Origin: Leucobacter weissii
Lineage (GTDB): Bacteria; Actinomycetota; Actinomycetes; Actinomycetales; Microbacteriaceae
Length of the DNA stretch: 64,000 nucleotides
Assembly (NCBI RefSeq): GCF_017565745.1
Contig: NZ_JAGDYM010000003.1
Location: 62,001-126,000, forward strand
Reading direction: 5' to 3'
Numbering within the stretch: position 1 is the stretch's first letter; each line of letters starts with the position of its first letter. Below are positions 31,532 through 39,982 of this stretch, piece by piece. Both the position numbers and the translations under genes were made by a program. The notes beneath the pieces were generated by a model that ran no database searches, had not been told where the DNA came from, and saw only the letters and a program-made list of their open reading frames with translations.

Positions 31532-33745
31532 TCATCTGAGCCTGACCCGGAGCTTCTTCACCGTCTTCGCCGCCCGGTGGGTGGTGGTGACGATCTGCGT
31601 CGAGGTGGCCTTGGTCGTCCGGTAGCTCGCCCGGGGCACGGTCGCGGTCACCCGCACCCGTTTGCCCTTCTTCAGCCGCTTGGCCTTGCCGCCGAGGCGG
31701 AGGGTCGCGGTGCCGTTCCTCAGCTTGACCGGATAACTGCCCTTGACCCCGGCGACTCGCAGGGTCGCCCTGCCCGGGAGGCGGCTCTTCGCGTAGCCGC
31801 GGTTCGCCGTCACCGTGATGCGCAGCTTCTTGCCCGTGAGCGCCTTCACCGCGACCCGGTAGTTCGCCGAGGCGGTGGAGGTCACGCGCGGCTTCGCGGG
31901 CGGCACGGTCACCGGCTTCGCGGCCTCGACCGGGGCGGTCGCCTCGGAGACCGCCTCGGCGGGCTGCAGCAGCGGCGGGTGATCCGGCCACGGCAGATAG
32001 CTCGCCCGCAGCGAGAGGGTGCGCCCCAGGTCGGCTGCCTTCACCGTGTAGCTCACGGGGGTGGTGCCGTCGGTCTGCCAGTCGGTGCGGGTCTCGACGA
32101 TCTCGGTGCGCGCGCCGGGGATGGGCTGCCCGTCGCGCAGCCACTCGTAGGCGTAGCCGGGGCGGTAGAACCGGTGCGCCGCTTCGACGGGTGAGGTCCA
32201 TTCGGCATGGGTCGCGGTGATCGTGTCGCCGATCCGCGGCGGCTCCCCGCCGGTATCGGTATGCCCGTCGGCGTCGGCCCAGGAGAGCGCGGGCGCGGGG
32301 GTGGCGAGGAACGTCGGCGGCTCGGGCTCGACATAGCCCGTGGTGGTGGTCGTATCCCAGTAGCCCGCTTTCGAGACGGTGACGACGGCGCGTCTGGCGT
32401 CGGGAACGATGATCGTGCCGTCCGGGGCTCGCTCGTAGCCGGGGGTGTGGCCGGCGGCGGTCTCGCCTGCCAGGTCGGCGCCGTCCGCGTCCTGCCACTG
32501 GATGCTCACCCGGTCGGGGGTGGGGGTGATACCGCTCACGTCGACGGTGACCGCCTCGCCGATCACCGCAGTCTCGGGCAGCACCGCCTCGCCGGTGAAC
32601 TCCCCCAGCACCGCCTCGGGCGGGGTGGTGGGCACGCCGGGGCAGTTCAGGGTGCCCTGACGGATCAGCACGCCGCCCGCGCCGTTGTCGTCGGCCCACC
32701 ACACAGGCCGCACCCCTGAGACGCACTCCGCTTCTGGGGCGAAGGCGAGCCCCTCCCAGTTCGAGTTCGGCAGCCCGGAAGGCCGGTTCAGCACTCGGGT
32801 CAGCTGGAGGGTGCCCCGCTTCTCGCCGCCGGCGACGAGCTGGTACACGGCAACGCGGCCCGAGCAGTGGTTGTCGCACAGCGCCCACAGCTGCCTGCGG
32901 TCCACGTCCCAATGCAGCCCCATCACGGTACCCGCGCCGAGCCGGGCCGCGTCGGCGGTTGCCGCGATCGTCGCGATCCGGGTGTACGCGCCCGTGGTGT
33001 GATTCAGAGCATAGGCATGAATCCCGCCACCCTGCTCCACACCGACAAAGAACAGCCCCTCCGCATGATCGCCGTACCGAGAGGGATCGTAGACCGCGCC
33101 CGTGTTCTGATCGACGAACCCCGCCGTCACCAAATCCGCATCCGGCACCCACTCGACCGATTCGAAGCCCGAGTTCGCTTCGAGCCCGGGGAAGTCGGGG
33201 GTGAGGTTCCACTCATGGGTCGCGTTCTGGCGGAGCCCCGAGGTCGGCGGCGGACCGGTCACGTCGTAGCGGAGGATGCTCACCCGCGACACTCCGTTCT
33301 GGGTGCCGTTGCCGCGCTCAGAGGCGACGTACACCCCGGCGGCAGAACCGCCGCCGGTCAGGGTGACGCCCTCGGAGTCCGGTCCGAGCGAGAACGCCGG
33401 GGTCCCGCCGATCAGCCGCAGCTCCTTGCGCACCCATGCTCCGCCTTCCCGGTCGTAGCGGTACAGGTAGGAGCGGTTATTGACCACCCACAGTTTGGCC
33501 GGGGCGTCAGCGGTCGCCGGCTCGTAGGCGAGCCCGGAGGTGTCTTCCCCGGTTCCAGACAGTGCGGTGGTCACCGCGCTGCCGCCGGGCCACGTCGTCG
33601 CCGCGGCAGGCGGAGACGGCGCGCCGCCCCAGTCCGGCTCGGCGGCCGACGCGGCGGGGCCGGCGGCGCTCACCAAGCCCCCGGCGAACATCGCCACTGC
33701 CATGAACACGCCGGTGAGCCTGCGACGCAGACGCTGCTGTTGCAC
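31532..33745 (-). CDS. Exported beta-propeller protein with Ig-like modules and basic C-terminal domain
   Basis: 737 residues; GTG start with GAGGGAGA upstream. Signal peptide at residues 1-33 (RRRLTGVFMAVAMFAGGLVSAAGPAASAAE). Residues 40-365 resemble phytase-like/SdiA-regulated beta-propellers: DTSGLAYEPATADAPAKLWVVNNRSYLYRYD, GLEANSGFESVEWVPDADLV, LHWDVDRRQLWALCDNHCSG, NSNWEGLAFAPEAECV. Residues 370-610 hold two or three Ig-like repeats including a YEWLRDGQPIPGA motif. The last 115 residues form a Lys/Arg-rich domain (KALTGKKLRITVTANRGYAK...KKLRVRLR) shared with the next two genes upstream. No LPXTG or transmembrane anchor. Probable wall-bound or secreted protein. Propeller esterase activity on phosphorylated substrates is possible but not shown by residues. 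Confidence 0.75.
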   Translation of the reverse strand: MQQQRLRRRLTGVFMAVAMFAGGLVSAAGPAASAAEPDWGGAPSPPAAATTWPGGSAVTTALSGTGEDTSGLAYEPATADAPAKLWVVNNRSYLYRYDREGGAWVRKELRLIGGTPAFSLGPDSEGVTLTGGGSAAGVYVASERGNGTQNGVSRVSILRYDVTGPPPTSGLRQNATHEWNLTPDFPGLEANSGFESVEWVPDADLVTAGFVDQNTGAVYDPSRYGDHAEGLFFVGVEQGGGIHAYALNHTTGAYTRIATIAATADAARLGAGTVMGLHWDVDRRQLWALCDNHCSGRVAVYQLVAGGEKRGTLQLTRVLNRPSGLPNSNWEGLAFAPEAECVSGVRPVWWADDNGAGGVLIRQGTLNCPGVPTTPPEAVLGEFTGEAVLPETAVIGEAVTVDVSGITPTPDRVSIQWQDADGADLAGETAAGHTPGYERAPDGTIIVPDARRAVVTVSKAGYWDTTTTTGYVEPEPPTFLATPAPALSWADADGHTDTGGEPPRIGDTITATHAEWTSPVEAAHRFYRPGYAYEWLRDGQPIPGARTEIVETRTDWQTDGTTPVSYTVKAADLGRTLSLRASYLPWPDHPPLLQPAEAVSEATAPVEAAKPVTVPPAKPRVTSTASANYRVAVKALTGKKLRITVTANRGYAKSRLPGRATLRVAGVKGSYPVKLRNGTATLRLGGKAKRLKKGKRVRVTATVPRASYRTTKATSTQIVTTTHRAAKTVKKLRVRLR

Positions 33746-33781
33746 GATTCTCCCTCAGATCTCTCCCGTGGCCCCGGACCT

Positions 33782-33826
33782 TTCGCCAGGCTCAGGGACC
33801 GAACCGCGTTCCCTGAGCCTGGCGAA
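33782..33826. repeat. REP-like palindrome (CCTGAGCCTGGCGAAGG type)
   Basis: TTCGCCAGGCTCAGGGA and its complement form a 17-bp stem with an 11-nt loop. It lies 14 nt downstream of the stop codon of the 33841-36432 gene, where it may act as terminator or mRNA stabiliser. The sequence belongs to the CCCTGAGCCTGTCGAAGGG type that recurs in high-GC genomes, and is related to the pair at 36485-36569. Confidence 0.8.
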
Positions 33827-33840
33827 GGGGACGTTCCCGA

Positions 33841-36432
33841 CTACCGCAGTCGAACCCGCAGCTTCTTCGACGCCTTCGGCACCGTGTACTTCGTTGTCGT
33901 CACTTTCGCGGCGGTGGTTTTCTTGACCTGGTAGGACAGTTTCGGCACGGTCACGGTCACCCGCACCCGCGTGCCCTTCTTCAGCCTCTTCGCCTTCTTT
34001 CCGAGCTTGACCGTGGCCTGACCGTTCTTGAGCTTGACCCGGTAGGAGCCCTTCACGCCGGCCACTTTCACCGTCGCCCGCTGGGAGAGGCGGCTCTTGG
34101 TCACGCCCCGGTTCGCGGCGACGGTGACCTTCAGCTTCTTGCCGGTGACGGTCGCGACCTTCACGGAAGGCTTCGAGGTGACGCTCTTGGTCTCCTGTAC
34201 CGGACGGGCAGGCGCTTTCGCGCCGATCCTCGGGGTCGGCTGCGAGGTGAAGGTCTTCGTCTCGTAGCCGGCCCTGGTGCCGGTCACCCGCACCGCGAGG
34301 GTGAAGCCCTCGTCGGCGGCGACGGTCTTGTAGCTTGCGGCGGTGGCGCCCCGGATCGGGGAACTGCCGCGCAGCCACTGGTAGCCGAACTGCGCGGCCG
34401 GCGCCCACTCCCCCGTGTCGGCGGTGAGCGTGTCGCCGACCCGCGGGTTCGACGCGCCGATCACCGGCGCGGGCGCGGCGGTGAATGTCCCTTGCGCGGC
34501 GATGCCGGTGAGGCTGAAGTCTGTGGTGAACAGCGGGGCGCTGCTCTCCACGTGCAGTCGGGCATAGGAGACGGTGCCCCCGCGCTGCGGGGCGAAGCGC
34601 ACGGTCGCGGTGGTGGTGTCGCCCGGTTCGAGCACGGTGCCCGCGCTGCTGCCCGGATCGAGCTGGAACTCGTCCGCGTAGTCGCCCTGCACGCTCAGCG
34701 CGTCGATCGGGACCGTCTTACGGCCGACATTCGTGATCGTCGCGGTGCGCGGCTCTGAGACGGTGCCCGGCGTCTGCTCGGCGAACGGCTCCTCCAGCCC
34801 GGTCACCGAGAGCTGGTAGCCGAGCGCCCCGCGCAGCGTGTAGACGTCGCTGCGGGACTTGCGCTGCGCGTCGGGCACGACGTCCTTCGTTCGTCCGCCT
34901 TGGTACTGCGCCTCCGTCCAGACTCCCACAGGCCGGTAGACGCCATAGTCGTGGCCCTGGTCGAGGATCAGCCGCACCTGACTGCCGGGCTCCAGCCGGT
35001 CGGGCACCTCCGCGATCGCCTCCCACGAGCCGTTCGCGCCGGCTTCGACGTGGGCGGGCAGGGCATGGTCGTGTTCGTCGCTCAGCTGCTGCGGCTGCGT
35101 GTCGGGGTGGCCGTCCCAGTACCAGAGGTGCGCGGGCTCGGTGATCTCGGTGTGCTGCAAATCCTCGTCGATGACGGCGCCGTCCTTGGAGAGGATCAGG
35201 TATTCGCCAGAGGCGTTGCGGCGGATCTCGCGGATCGAACCGCCGTTCAGCTTGAGCTCGATCGGCTCCCCGAACACCGCCCGCGTCGAGGCGGGCCGGT
35301 CCGGGTCGGTGAGCTCGTGGATGTTGGTCACCGGCACGATCAGGGCGTCGCCGCCGCGCACGCCGCCCACGAGCGGGGCACGGAACCCGAGGTACAGGGT
35401 GGTGCCGTCGGGAGCGAACTCGGCACCCTCCACGTTGAAGGCGTCGGCGCCCGAGGGGTACTGGCCCTCGGCAGAGAACTGCTGGAAGCGGTACTTCTGG
35501 CCGTTCGCGTTGTCCCACGCGATCAGATCGTCGCGCAGGCCCCCGTAGGAGCCGATGGTCGAGATCTTCGCGTCCTTGCCACTGCCGGTGAGCTTCGTCT
35601 CATAGACGGTATGGCGGCCGCGCTGCACCTCGCCCTTGCGCGAGTTGCCCTGCGAACCCAGCCAGAACACCGAGTCATCGTTGTCCCAGGCCGAGGCCTC
35701 GAAGTCGTCTTCACTGCCCAGAATGCCCGTGTTGGGGTTGTAGCCGATATGGAACCGCGCGGTCGGCAGCCCCGATTGGTCGCCCTTATAGAGGCGGATC
35801 CAGGGGGATTCGTCGTCGGCGAGGAGGAAGTAGCCGTCGCCCACATCGATCGCGGTCGACCCGTCGGAGCTGTAGAGCAACTGCCGGCTGGTGGGCGTCG
35901 CCGACTTCGAGGCGTAGTAGTCGATCGTGTACGAGGCGGTCTTGCCGCCCTCGCCGGTGACGGTCACCACCACGTTCGCGTTGCCGTAGTCGACCGGGGT
36001 GAAGTCGATGCGGCGCACGCCGGGGCTGCCCTCGACCGCCGACACGGTGACCGCGTCGGCGGCGGGGGTCGCGCCGAACGGCGGCACCCGCGTACCCTTC
36101 GCCTCGATCGCGGTGGTCACCGTGAGCGACGCCGGATCCACCGGCTGCCCATCGGCACCGGTCTGAGCCACCTGCACGAGGAAGCCGGGGTTTGTCGGAT
36201 CACCGGCCGCGCCCGAGTGCACATTCTGCCCGATGATCGTCGCTTGTCTGACACCCCCGACCCAGTTGGTCGAGGTGATCGTGCGCGGCACCTGCGAGAT
36301 CGTCGGCGCCACCGCCTCCGCGGCCTGCGCGGCCGGCACAGTCACGCCGCCGGCGAGCAGCGCCAGGGCGAGGGCGGCGCCGACCGCCGCCCCGAGCTGC
36401 CGCGACCGCGGCCGGAAAGTCTTACTGTTCAT
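33841..36432 (-). CDS. Exported DUF3616-like beta-propeller protein with basic C-terminal domain
   Basis: 863 residues. Signal peptide 1-37 (LGAAVGAALALALLAGGVTVPAAQAAE). Residues about 170-510 look like a DUF3616-type propeller: DVGDGYFLLADDESPWIRLYK, EDDFEASAWDNDDSVFWLGSQ, FNVEGAEFAPDGTTLYLGFRAP, ALIVPVTNIHELTD. Residues 545-645 are a choice-of-anchor/ASPM-Hydin-like beta domain (TITNVGRKTVPIDALSVQGDYADEFQLDP). About 650-735 is one Ig-like repeat (FGYQWLRGSSPIRGATAASYKTVAADEGF). The last 110 residues are the shared basic domain ending KKLRVRLR. Order and tail are like its downstream neighbour, so both probably serve the same surface. Catalytic function unknown. Confidence 0.75.
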   Translation of the reverse strand: MNSKTFRPRSRQLGAAVGAALALALLAGGVTVPAAQAAEAVAPTISQVPRTITSTNWVGGVRQATIIGQNVHSGAAGDPTNPGFLVQVAQTGADGQPVDPASLTVTTAIEAKGTRVPPFGATPAADAVTVSAVEGSPGVRRIDFTPVDYGNANVVVTVTGEGGKTASYTIDYYASKSATPTSRQLLYSSDGSTAIDVGDGYFLLADDESPWIRLYKGDQSGLPTARFHIGYNPNTGILGSEDDFEASAWDNDDSVFWLGSQGNSRKGEVQRGRHTVYETKLTGSGKDAKISTIGSYGGLRDDLIAWDNANGQKYRFQQFSAEGQYPSGADAFNVEGAEFAPDGTTLYLGFRAPLVGGVRGGDALIVPVTNIHELTDPDRPASTRAVFGEPIELKLNGGSIREIRRNASGEYLILSKDGAVIDEDLQHTEITEPAHLWYWDGHPDTQPQQLSDEHDHALPAHVEAGANGSWEAIAEVPDRLEPGSQVRLILDQGHDYGVYRPVGVWTEAQYQGGRTKDVVPDAQRKSRSDVYTLRGALGYQLSVTGLEEPFAEQTPGTVSEPRTATITNVGRKTVPIDALSVQGDYADEFQLDPGSSAGTVLEPGDTTTATVRFAPQRGGTVSYARLHVESSAPLFTTDFSLTGIAAQGTFTAAPAPVIGASNPRVGDTLTADTGEWAPAAQFGYQWLRGSSPIRGATAASYKTVAADEGFTLAVRVTGTRAGYETKTFTSQPTPRIGAKAPARPVQETKSVTSKPSVKVATVTGKKLKVTVAANRGVTKSRLSQRATVKVAGVKGSYRVKLKNGQATVKLGKKAKRLKKGTRVRVTVTVPKLSYQVKKTTAAKVTTTKYTVPKASKKLRVRLR

Positions 36433-36484
36433 GCGAACTCACTACTGCTTTCGATTCGTGTTGCGTTTTCGTCTGTGAGGGGCC

Positions 36485-36569
36485 GGGGGCGTTCCCTGAA
36501 CCTGTCGAGGGGAACGCCCCCCGTGGGAATGGTTCCCGGTCCCTTCGACACGCTCAGGGACCGGGAACC
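36485..36569. repeat. Tandem REP-like hairpins
   Basis: Two hairpins lie directly downstream of the 36580-39708 gene: 12-bp arms at 36485-36496/36510-36521, and 13-bp arms at 36531-36543/36557-36569. Their loops carry cctgaacctgtcgagg and its near complement ttcgacacgctcagg, so the two hairpins could also pair with each other. Same sequence family as 33782-33826. Confidence 0.8.
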
Positions 36570-36579
36570 GCCATTGGCG

Positions 36580-39500
36580 CTACTTGATCTTGACGCGGAC
36601 CTTCTTGGTGGCCTTCGCCGCCGTGAACGTCGTGGTCGTGATCTGCTTCGACGTGGTCTTCACCGTCTTGTACGACGCCCTCGGCACGGTCGTGCTTACG
36701 GTCACCCGCTTGCCCTTCTTCAGCTTCTTACCCTTCGCGCCGAGCTTGAAGGTGCCCTTGCCGGACTTCAGCTTCACGCTGTAGGTGCCCTTCACGCCCG
36801 TCACCTTCACCGACACCTTCTTCGGCAGCTCGGCCTTCGCGAAACCGCGGTTCGCCGTCACGGTCACGGTGAACTTCTTGCCCTTGAGCGCCTTCACCTT
36901 CACCGCGACCTTCGACGACACCTTCTTGGAGACCTTCACCTGCACCAGCGGCACCTTCGTGGTCGCCTCCGACACGGCCTCCTTCGACACGTAGCCGGGC
37001 AGCGCACCGGTCACCCGCACGCTCAACGCCTTGCCGACGTCGGCGGCGACGACGGTGTACCAGGGCTCGTCCGCGCCCGAGATGGGCTGGCCGTCGCGCA
37101 GCCACTGCCACTCGGGCTCGACCGCCGGCGACCAGTCGCCCACCGACGCCGAGAGGCGGTCGCCGACCTTCGGTGCGGTGTTGTCGATCACGGGGGCCGG
37201 GGCCTGGGTGAACTCGGCACCGGCTACCGCGGCGGTCGCCTGCGAGACGACCTCTTTGGTCTCGACGCCCGAGGCCGTGCCGGTGACCCGCACGCTCAGC
37301 GCCGCCTCCACATCGGCCGCGACGGTCTTGTACGACGCGCTCGTGGCTCCCGGGATCGGCTGCCCGTCGCGCAACCACTGATAGGCGAACGACGCGGCCG
37401 GCGTCCACTCCGGCGTCGAGACGACGAGCGTGTCACCGAACGCCGGGGTGGTGTTGCTGATCACCGGCTCCGGGGCGGCGGTGAAGGTCCCCCGGACTGT
37501 CTCCGTCTCCTCGGACACGGCGTCGCTGTCGAAGCTGCTGTTGACCACATGACTGAGACCGGTGACCCGCAGAGAGATTTTCTTCCCGAGATCGTCGACG
37601 GTCGTGCGATACGCGACCTGTTTCGGCCCGGCGCCGCCGATGCTGGGCTCCACCCGCTCGGTGGCACCCGCGATTGGCGCTCCGTCTCGCAACCACTGGT
37701 ACTCGTAGCCGACGCGGTAATTCAACTCGGCCGGGAAGAGCGTGGTCCACTCCTCGTGGCTCGCGACGATCGACTCGCCCAGACCCGGCGTGGTGGTGCT
37801 CAGCACGGGCGTCTTCTTCGCGCCGGGTGCCCAGTCCTCCGCCGTCGGCACCAGCTCGGTGGTCCGCAGCTGCCAGGTCTGGGTCTTGTGTCCCGGCTTC
37901 GACGCCGTCACCGTGGCCCGGTAGAAGACCGTACCATTCACATACGGTCGATAACCGTTCTCATCGTTGACCACCCGGAACACCGGATAGTTCGCCCTGG
38001 TAGACCCTTCCACGTTGTGCCAGGTCGGAGAGCCAGTGGTTTGGATTGCGTACGACCACTGATACGAGATCGTGGCGTCGGCCGGGGTGATGGCCGAAGG
38101 GTCCACCGTGAGGGTGTCGAAGTAGCGCGGCGTCGTGGTCGAAAGCGTCGGGGTACCAGAGAACTCCCCGATCGTCACCGTCACCGTGTGCGGAGCCGAG
38201 ACCTCGGAGTCGGTGTAGGGGTCGCTCGACCCGGCCGAGGCGTACGTCGCGGTGAACCGGTACTCGGTGCCCGCAGTGGAGCCCGGAAGCCCGGTCGCGG
38301 TCCACGTCGCGACCCCGTCGGTGACGGTCACCGGGCCGGAGCGGTTCGAGCCGTTCTGCGCGAACGTCACCCGGCCCGCCGCATCGGTGGCGACGCCCCC
38401 GCCGGGCTTCGTCACGGTCGCGGTGAGGGTGACGCTGCCGTTACCGGTCGCCTCGCTCCCGGTCACCGTGGTCTCGCCGGCCACGGCGACGGTCGGCACC
38501 TGCTCGGACTGCCCGAACACGTTCTCCGTGCCGAAGGTGCCCAGCCCGGTCGTGTCCCACGCGCCGCCGCCCGGCGCGGTGCGCCCGTAGGTGGTGATCG
38601 CGTGCTCGGTCCAGGCGTAGCCGTCGATCTTGGTCGCCGGCCCGAACTCGGTCGTGCCGGGGGCATACAGCCCGATCGAGTCGTCGGCACCGAGGTCGAA
38701 GCCGCCGCTCACCACGAACGCCCGGTATCCCCCGGCGGCGATCGTGCTGTCCTCACCCTCGGGGATCACGAACTGATCCCCCGCCTGGTTCGTCAGGATG
38801 AGGCCGGCGAGGTCGAGTTCGCTCTCGCCCGTGTTGTAGAGTTCGACCCAGTCGCCGCGGGTGTCGCCGTCGGACTCGACCTCGTTGACCCGCAGCGTCT
38901 CGAACCGGTAGGGGTTCTCGGTGAAGTGCACCGTCCACAACGGGTCGACCTGCGAGGTGCCGACGTTGAAGCCCAGGCTGGTCGTGTTCTCAGGGTCGGT
39001 CAGGGCCAGCACCCCGGTCGCCCGGTCATAGGTGGCAGCGGTCGACGGGATCGGTCGAGGCCGCGAAGCGGCCGGATAACTCGCATCAGGGTCCTGGATG
39101 CCGAAGGTCACCAACCGCGGGTCGAGAGTGATGCTCGGCTCGGTGTACGCCCCGACGTACAGATGCTGCGGAGTGACATGCTCCTTAAATATTGTCGAGG
39201 AAGTTCGGTAAAGGGGAGAGAGGTCCGCGATCTGGTTCCCGCCGAGCCACACTTGGTTCCCCCAGCGGCTGCCGCGGACCGGCGAGAGGTCGGTCAGACG
39301 ATTGTTGCGCAGATCGATCGTGTAGAGCTGCGTCAACGACGCGATCGGAGTGATGTCGGCGATCCGGTTGTTCGCCACCACCAGGTGCCTCAGCTCAGTG
39401 AACGCTCCAATGCCTTCCAGCGACCGGATGGGGGCGTCCTGCTCCGCACCATCCCACGTGACGGTCGTCGCCTTCACCGCGTCCTCGTCGGTGATCGTCG

Positions 39501-39708
39501 CGTCCGGCTCGCGCTCGGTTTCCGTCGCCGCAGCGATCGCGGCATTCAGCGCGGTCTTCAGATTCGCATCCGGCACATCGACCACTTCGGCGGCATGGGC
39601 AACAGGAGCGCTGAGGGTCAGGCCGCTCAGGGCGACGGCCGCAGCGGCGAGCATCGCGAGCAGGCGTGGAGTTCGTGTGCGCCGTTCAGACGCAGAAATC
39701 ACAGGCAT
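36580..39708 (-). CDS. Exported leucine-rich / lamin-tail / Ig-repeat surface protein with basic C-terminal domain
   Basis: 1042 residues from the ATG at 39708 (an in-frame ATG at 39726 is the alternative; 39708 has GGGAG upstream). Signal peptide 1-38 (RLLAMLAAAAVALSGLTLSAPVAHAAE). About 90-180: leucine-rich repeats of internalin style (LRHLVVANNRIADITPIASLTQLYTIDLRNNRLTDLSPV). About 280-420: lamin-tail domain (LRVNEVESDGDTRGDWVELYNTGESELDLAGLILTN). About 425-540: bacterial Ig-like domain. About 545-915: four repeats with the YQWLRDGQPIPGA motif. From about 925: the shared basic domain (VKALKGKKFTVTVTANRGFAK...KKVRVKIK). No membrane anchor or LPXTG. A PHO-box-like promoter lies upstream, so phosphate starvation probably induces it. 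Confidence 0.78.
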   Translation of the reverse strand: MPVISASERRTRTPRLLAMLAAAAVALSGLTLSAPVAHAAEVVDVPDANLKTALNAAIAAATETEREPDATITDEDAVKATTVTWDGAEQDAPIRSLEGIGAFTELRHLVVANNRIADITPIASLTQLYTIDLRNNRLTDLSPVRGSRWGNQVWLGGNQIADLSPLYRTSSTIFKEHVTPQHLYVGAYTEPSITLDPRLVTFGIQDPDASYPAASRPRPIPSTAATYDRATGVLALTDPENTTSLGFNVGTSQVDPLWTVHFTENPYRFETLRVNEVESDGDTRGDWVELYNTGESELDLAGLILTNQAGDQFVIPEGEDSTIAAGGYRAFVVSGGFDLGADDSIGLYAPGTTEFGPATKIDGYAWTEHAITTYGRTAPGGGAWDTTGLGTFGTENVFGQSEQVPTVAVAGETTVTGSEATGNGSVTLTATVTKPGGGVATDAAGRVTFAQNGSNRSGPVTVTDGVATWTATGLPGSTAGTEYRFTATYASAGSSDPYTDSEVSAPHTVTVTIGEFSGTPTLSTTTPRYFDTLTVDPSAITPADATISYQWSYAIQTTGSPTWHNVEGSTRANYPVFRVVNDENGYRPYVNGTVFYRATVTASKPGHKTQTWQLRTTELVPTAEDWAPGAKKTPVLSTTTPGLGESIVASHEEWTTLFPAELNYRVGYEYQWLRDGAPIAGATERVEPSIGGAGPKQVAYRTTVDDLGKKISLRVTGLSHVVNSSFDSDAVSEETETVRGTFTAAPEPVISNTTPAFGDTLVVSTPEWTPAASFAYQWLRDGQPIPGATSASYKTVAADVEAALSVRVTGTASGVETKEVVSQATAAVAGAEFTQAPAPVIDNTAPKVGDRLSASVGDWSPAVEPEWQWLRDGQPISGADEPWYTVVAADVGKALSVRVTGALPGYVSKEAVSEATTKVPLVQVKVSKKVSSKVAVKVKALKGKKFTVTVTANRGFAKAELPKKVSVKVTGVKGTYSVKLKSGKGTFKLGAKGKKLKKGKRVTVSTTVPRASYKTVKTTSKQITTTTFTAAKATKKVRVKIK

Positions 39709-39802
39709 GGTGGTATTGACTCCCATGGCAGACAGCGATCTGCCAACTAGATGGCGGAGATTTTTCCGCACGACAAACAAAGGCCACTCGATGCCACGCA
39801 AT

Positions 39803-39858
39803 AATCTAGGCATCGGAGGTGAACTCCACGCCTCGTCAACCATGAACGAATGGTGAAC
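39803..39858 (-). promoter_or_regulatory. PHO-box-like promoter of the leucine-rich/lamin-tail gene
   Basis: On the minus strand GTTCACC (39858-39852) and GTTCATG (39847-39841) are spaced exactly 11 nt. A third GTTCACC (39824-39818) follows 34 nt from the first. Nine nt further on is TAGATT (39808-39803), a TANNNT -10. Eleven-nt direct repeats with a GTTCACC core are the known PhoP target in actinomycetes. The predicted leader is about 85-90 nt. Confidence 0.6.
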
Positions 39859-39899
39859 AGAAGGTTCCGCTCCGGGGAAGAGGGAGGCGGGCAGCGCTA

Positions 39900-39934
39900 C
39901 GCCCCCGGCAGCATCGAGTAGGTGGCCGGGGGCG
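39900..39934 (-). terminator. Terminator candidate after the lamin-tail gene
   Basis: CGCCCCCGGC and GCCGGGGGCG form a perfect 10-bp stem with a 15-nt loop, 49 nt past the stop codon of the 39983-41434 gene. Confidence 0.5.
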
Positions 39935-39982
39935 CAGCTATTCAGTTGTTATTCAGTTATGGGTGCGCGCGGGTAACGCAGC

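Noticed and set aside
34900-39750. A 1600-codon open frame on the + strand, antisense to the exported-protein genes
   Set aside because: It is the mirror of strongly biased high-GC codons. The product is Arg/Gly/His-rich without domains, while the minus-strand frames have signal peptides, recognisable modules and conserved tails.
39940-39957. ATTCAGT direct repeats at 11-nt spacing as a further PHO box
   Set aside because: They lie between the stop codon and terminator of the lamin-tail gene, are not followed by a -10 box and point away from the nearest promoter. They are more likely part of the 3' untranslated region.
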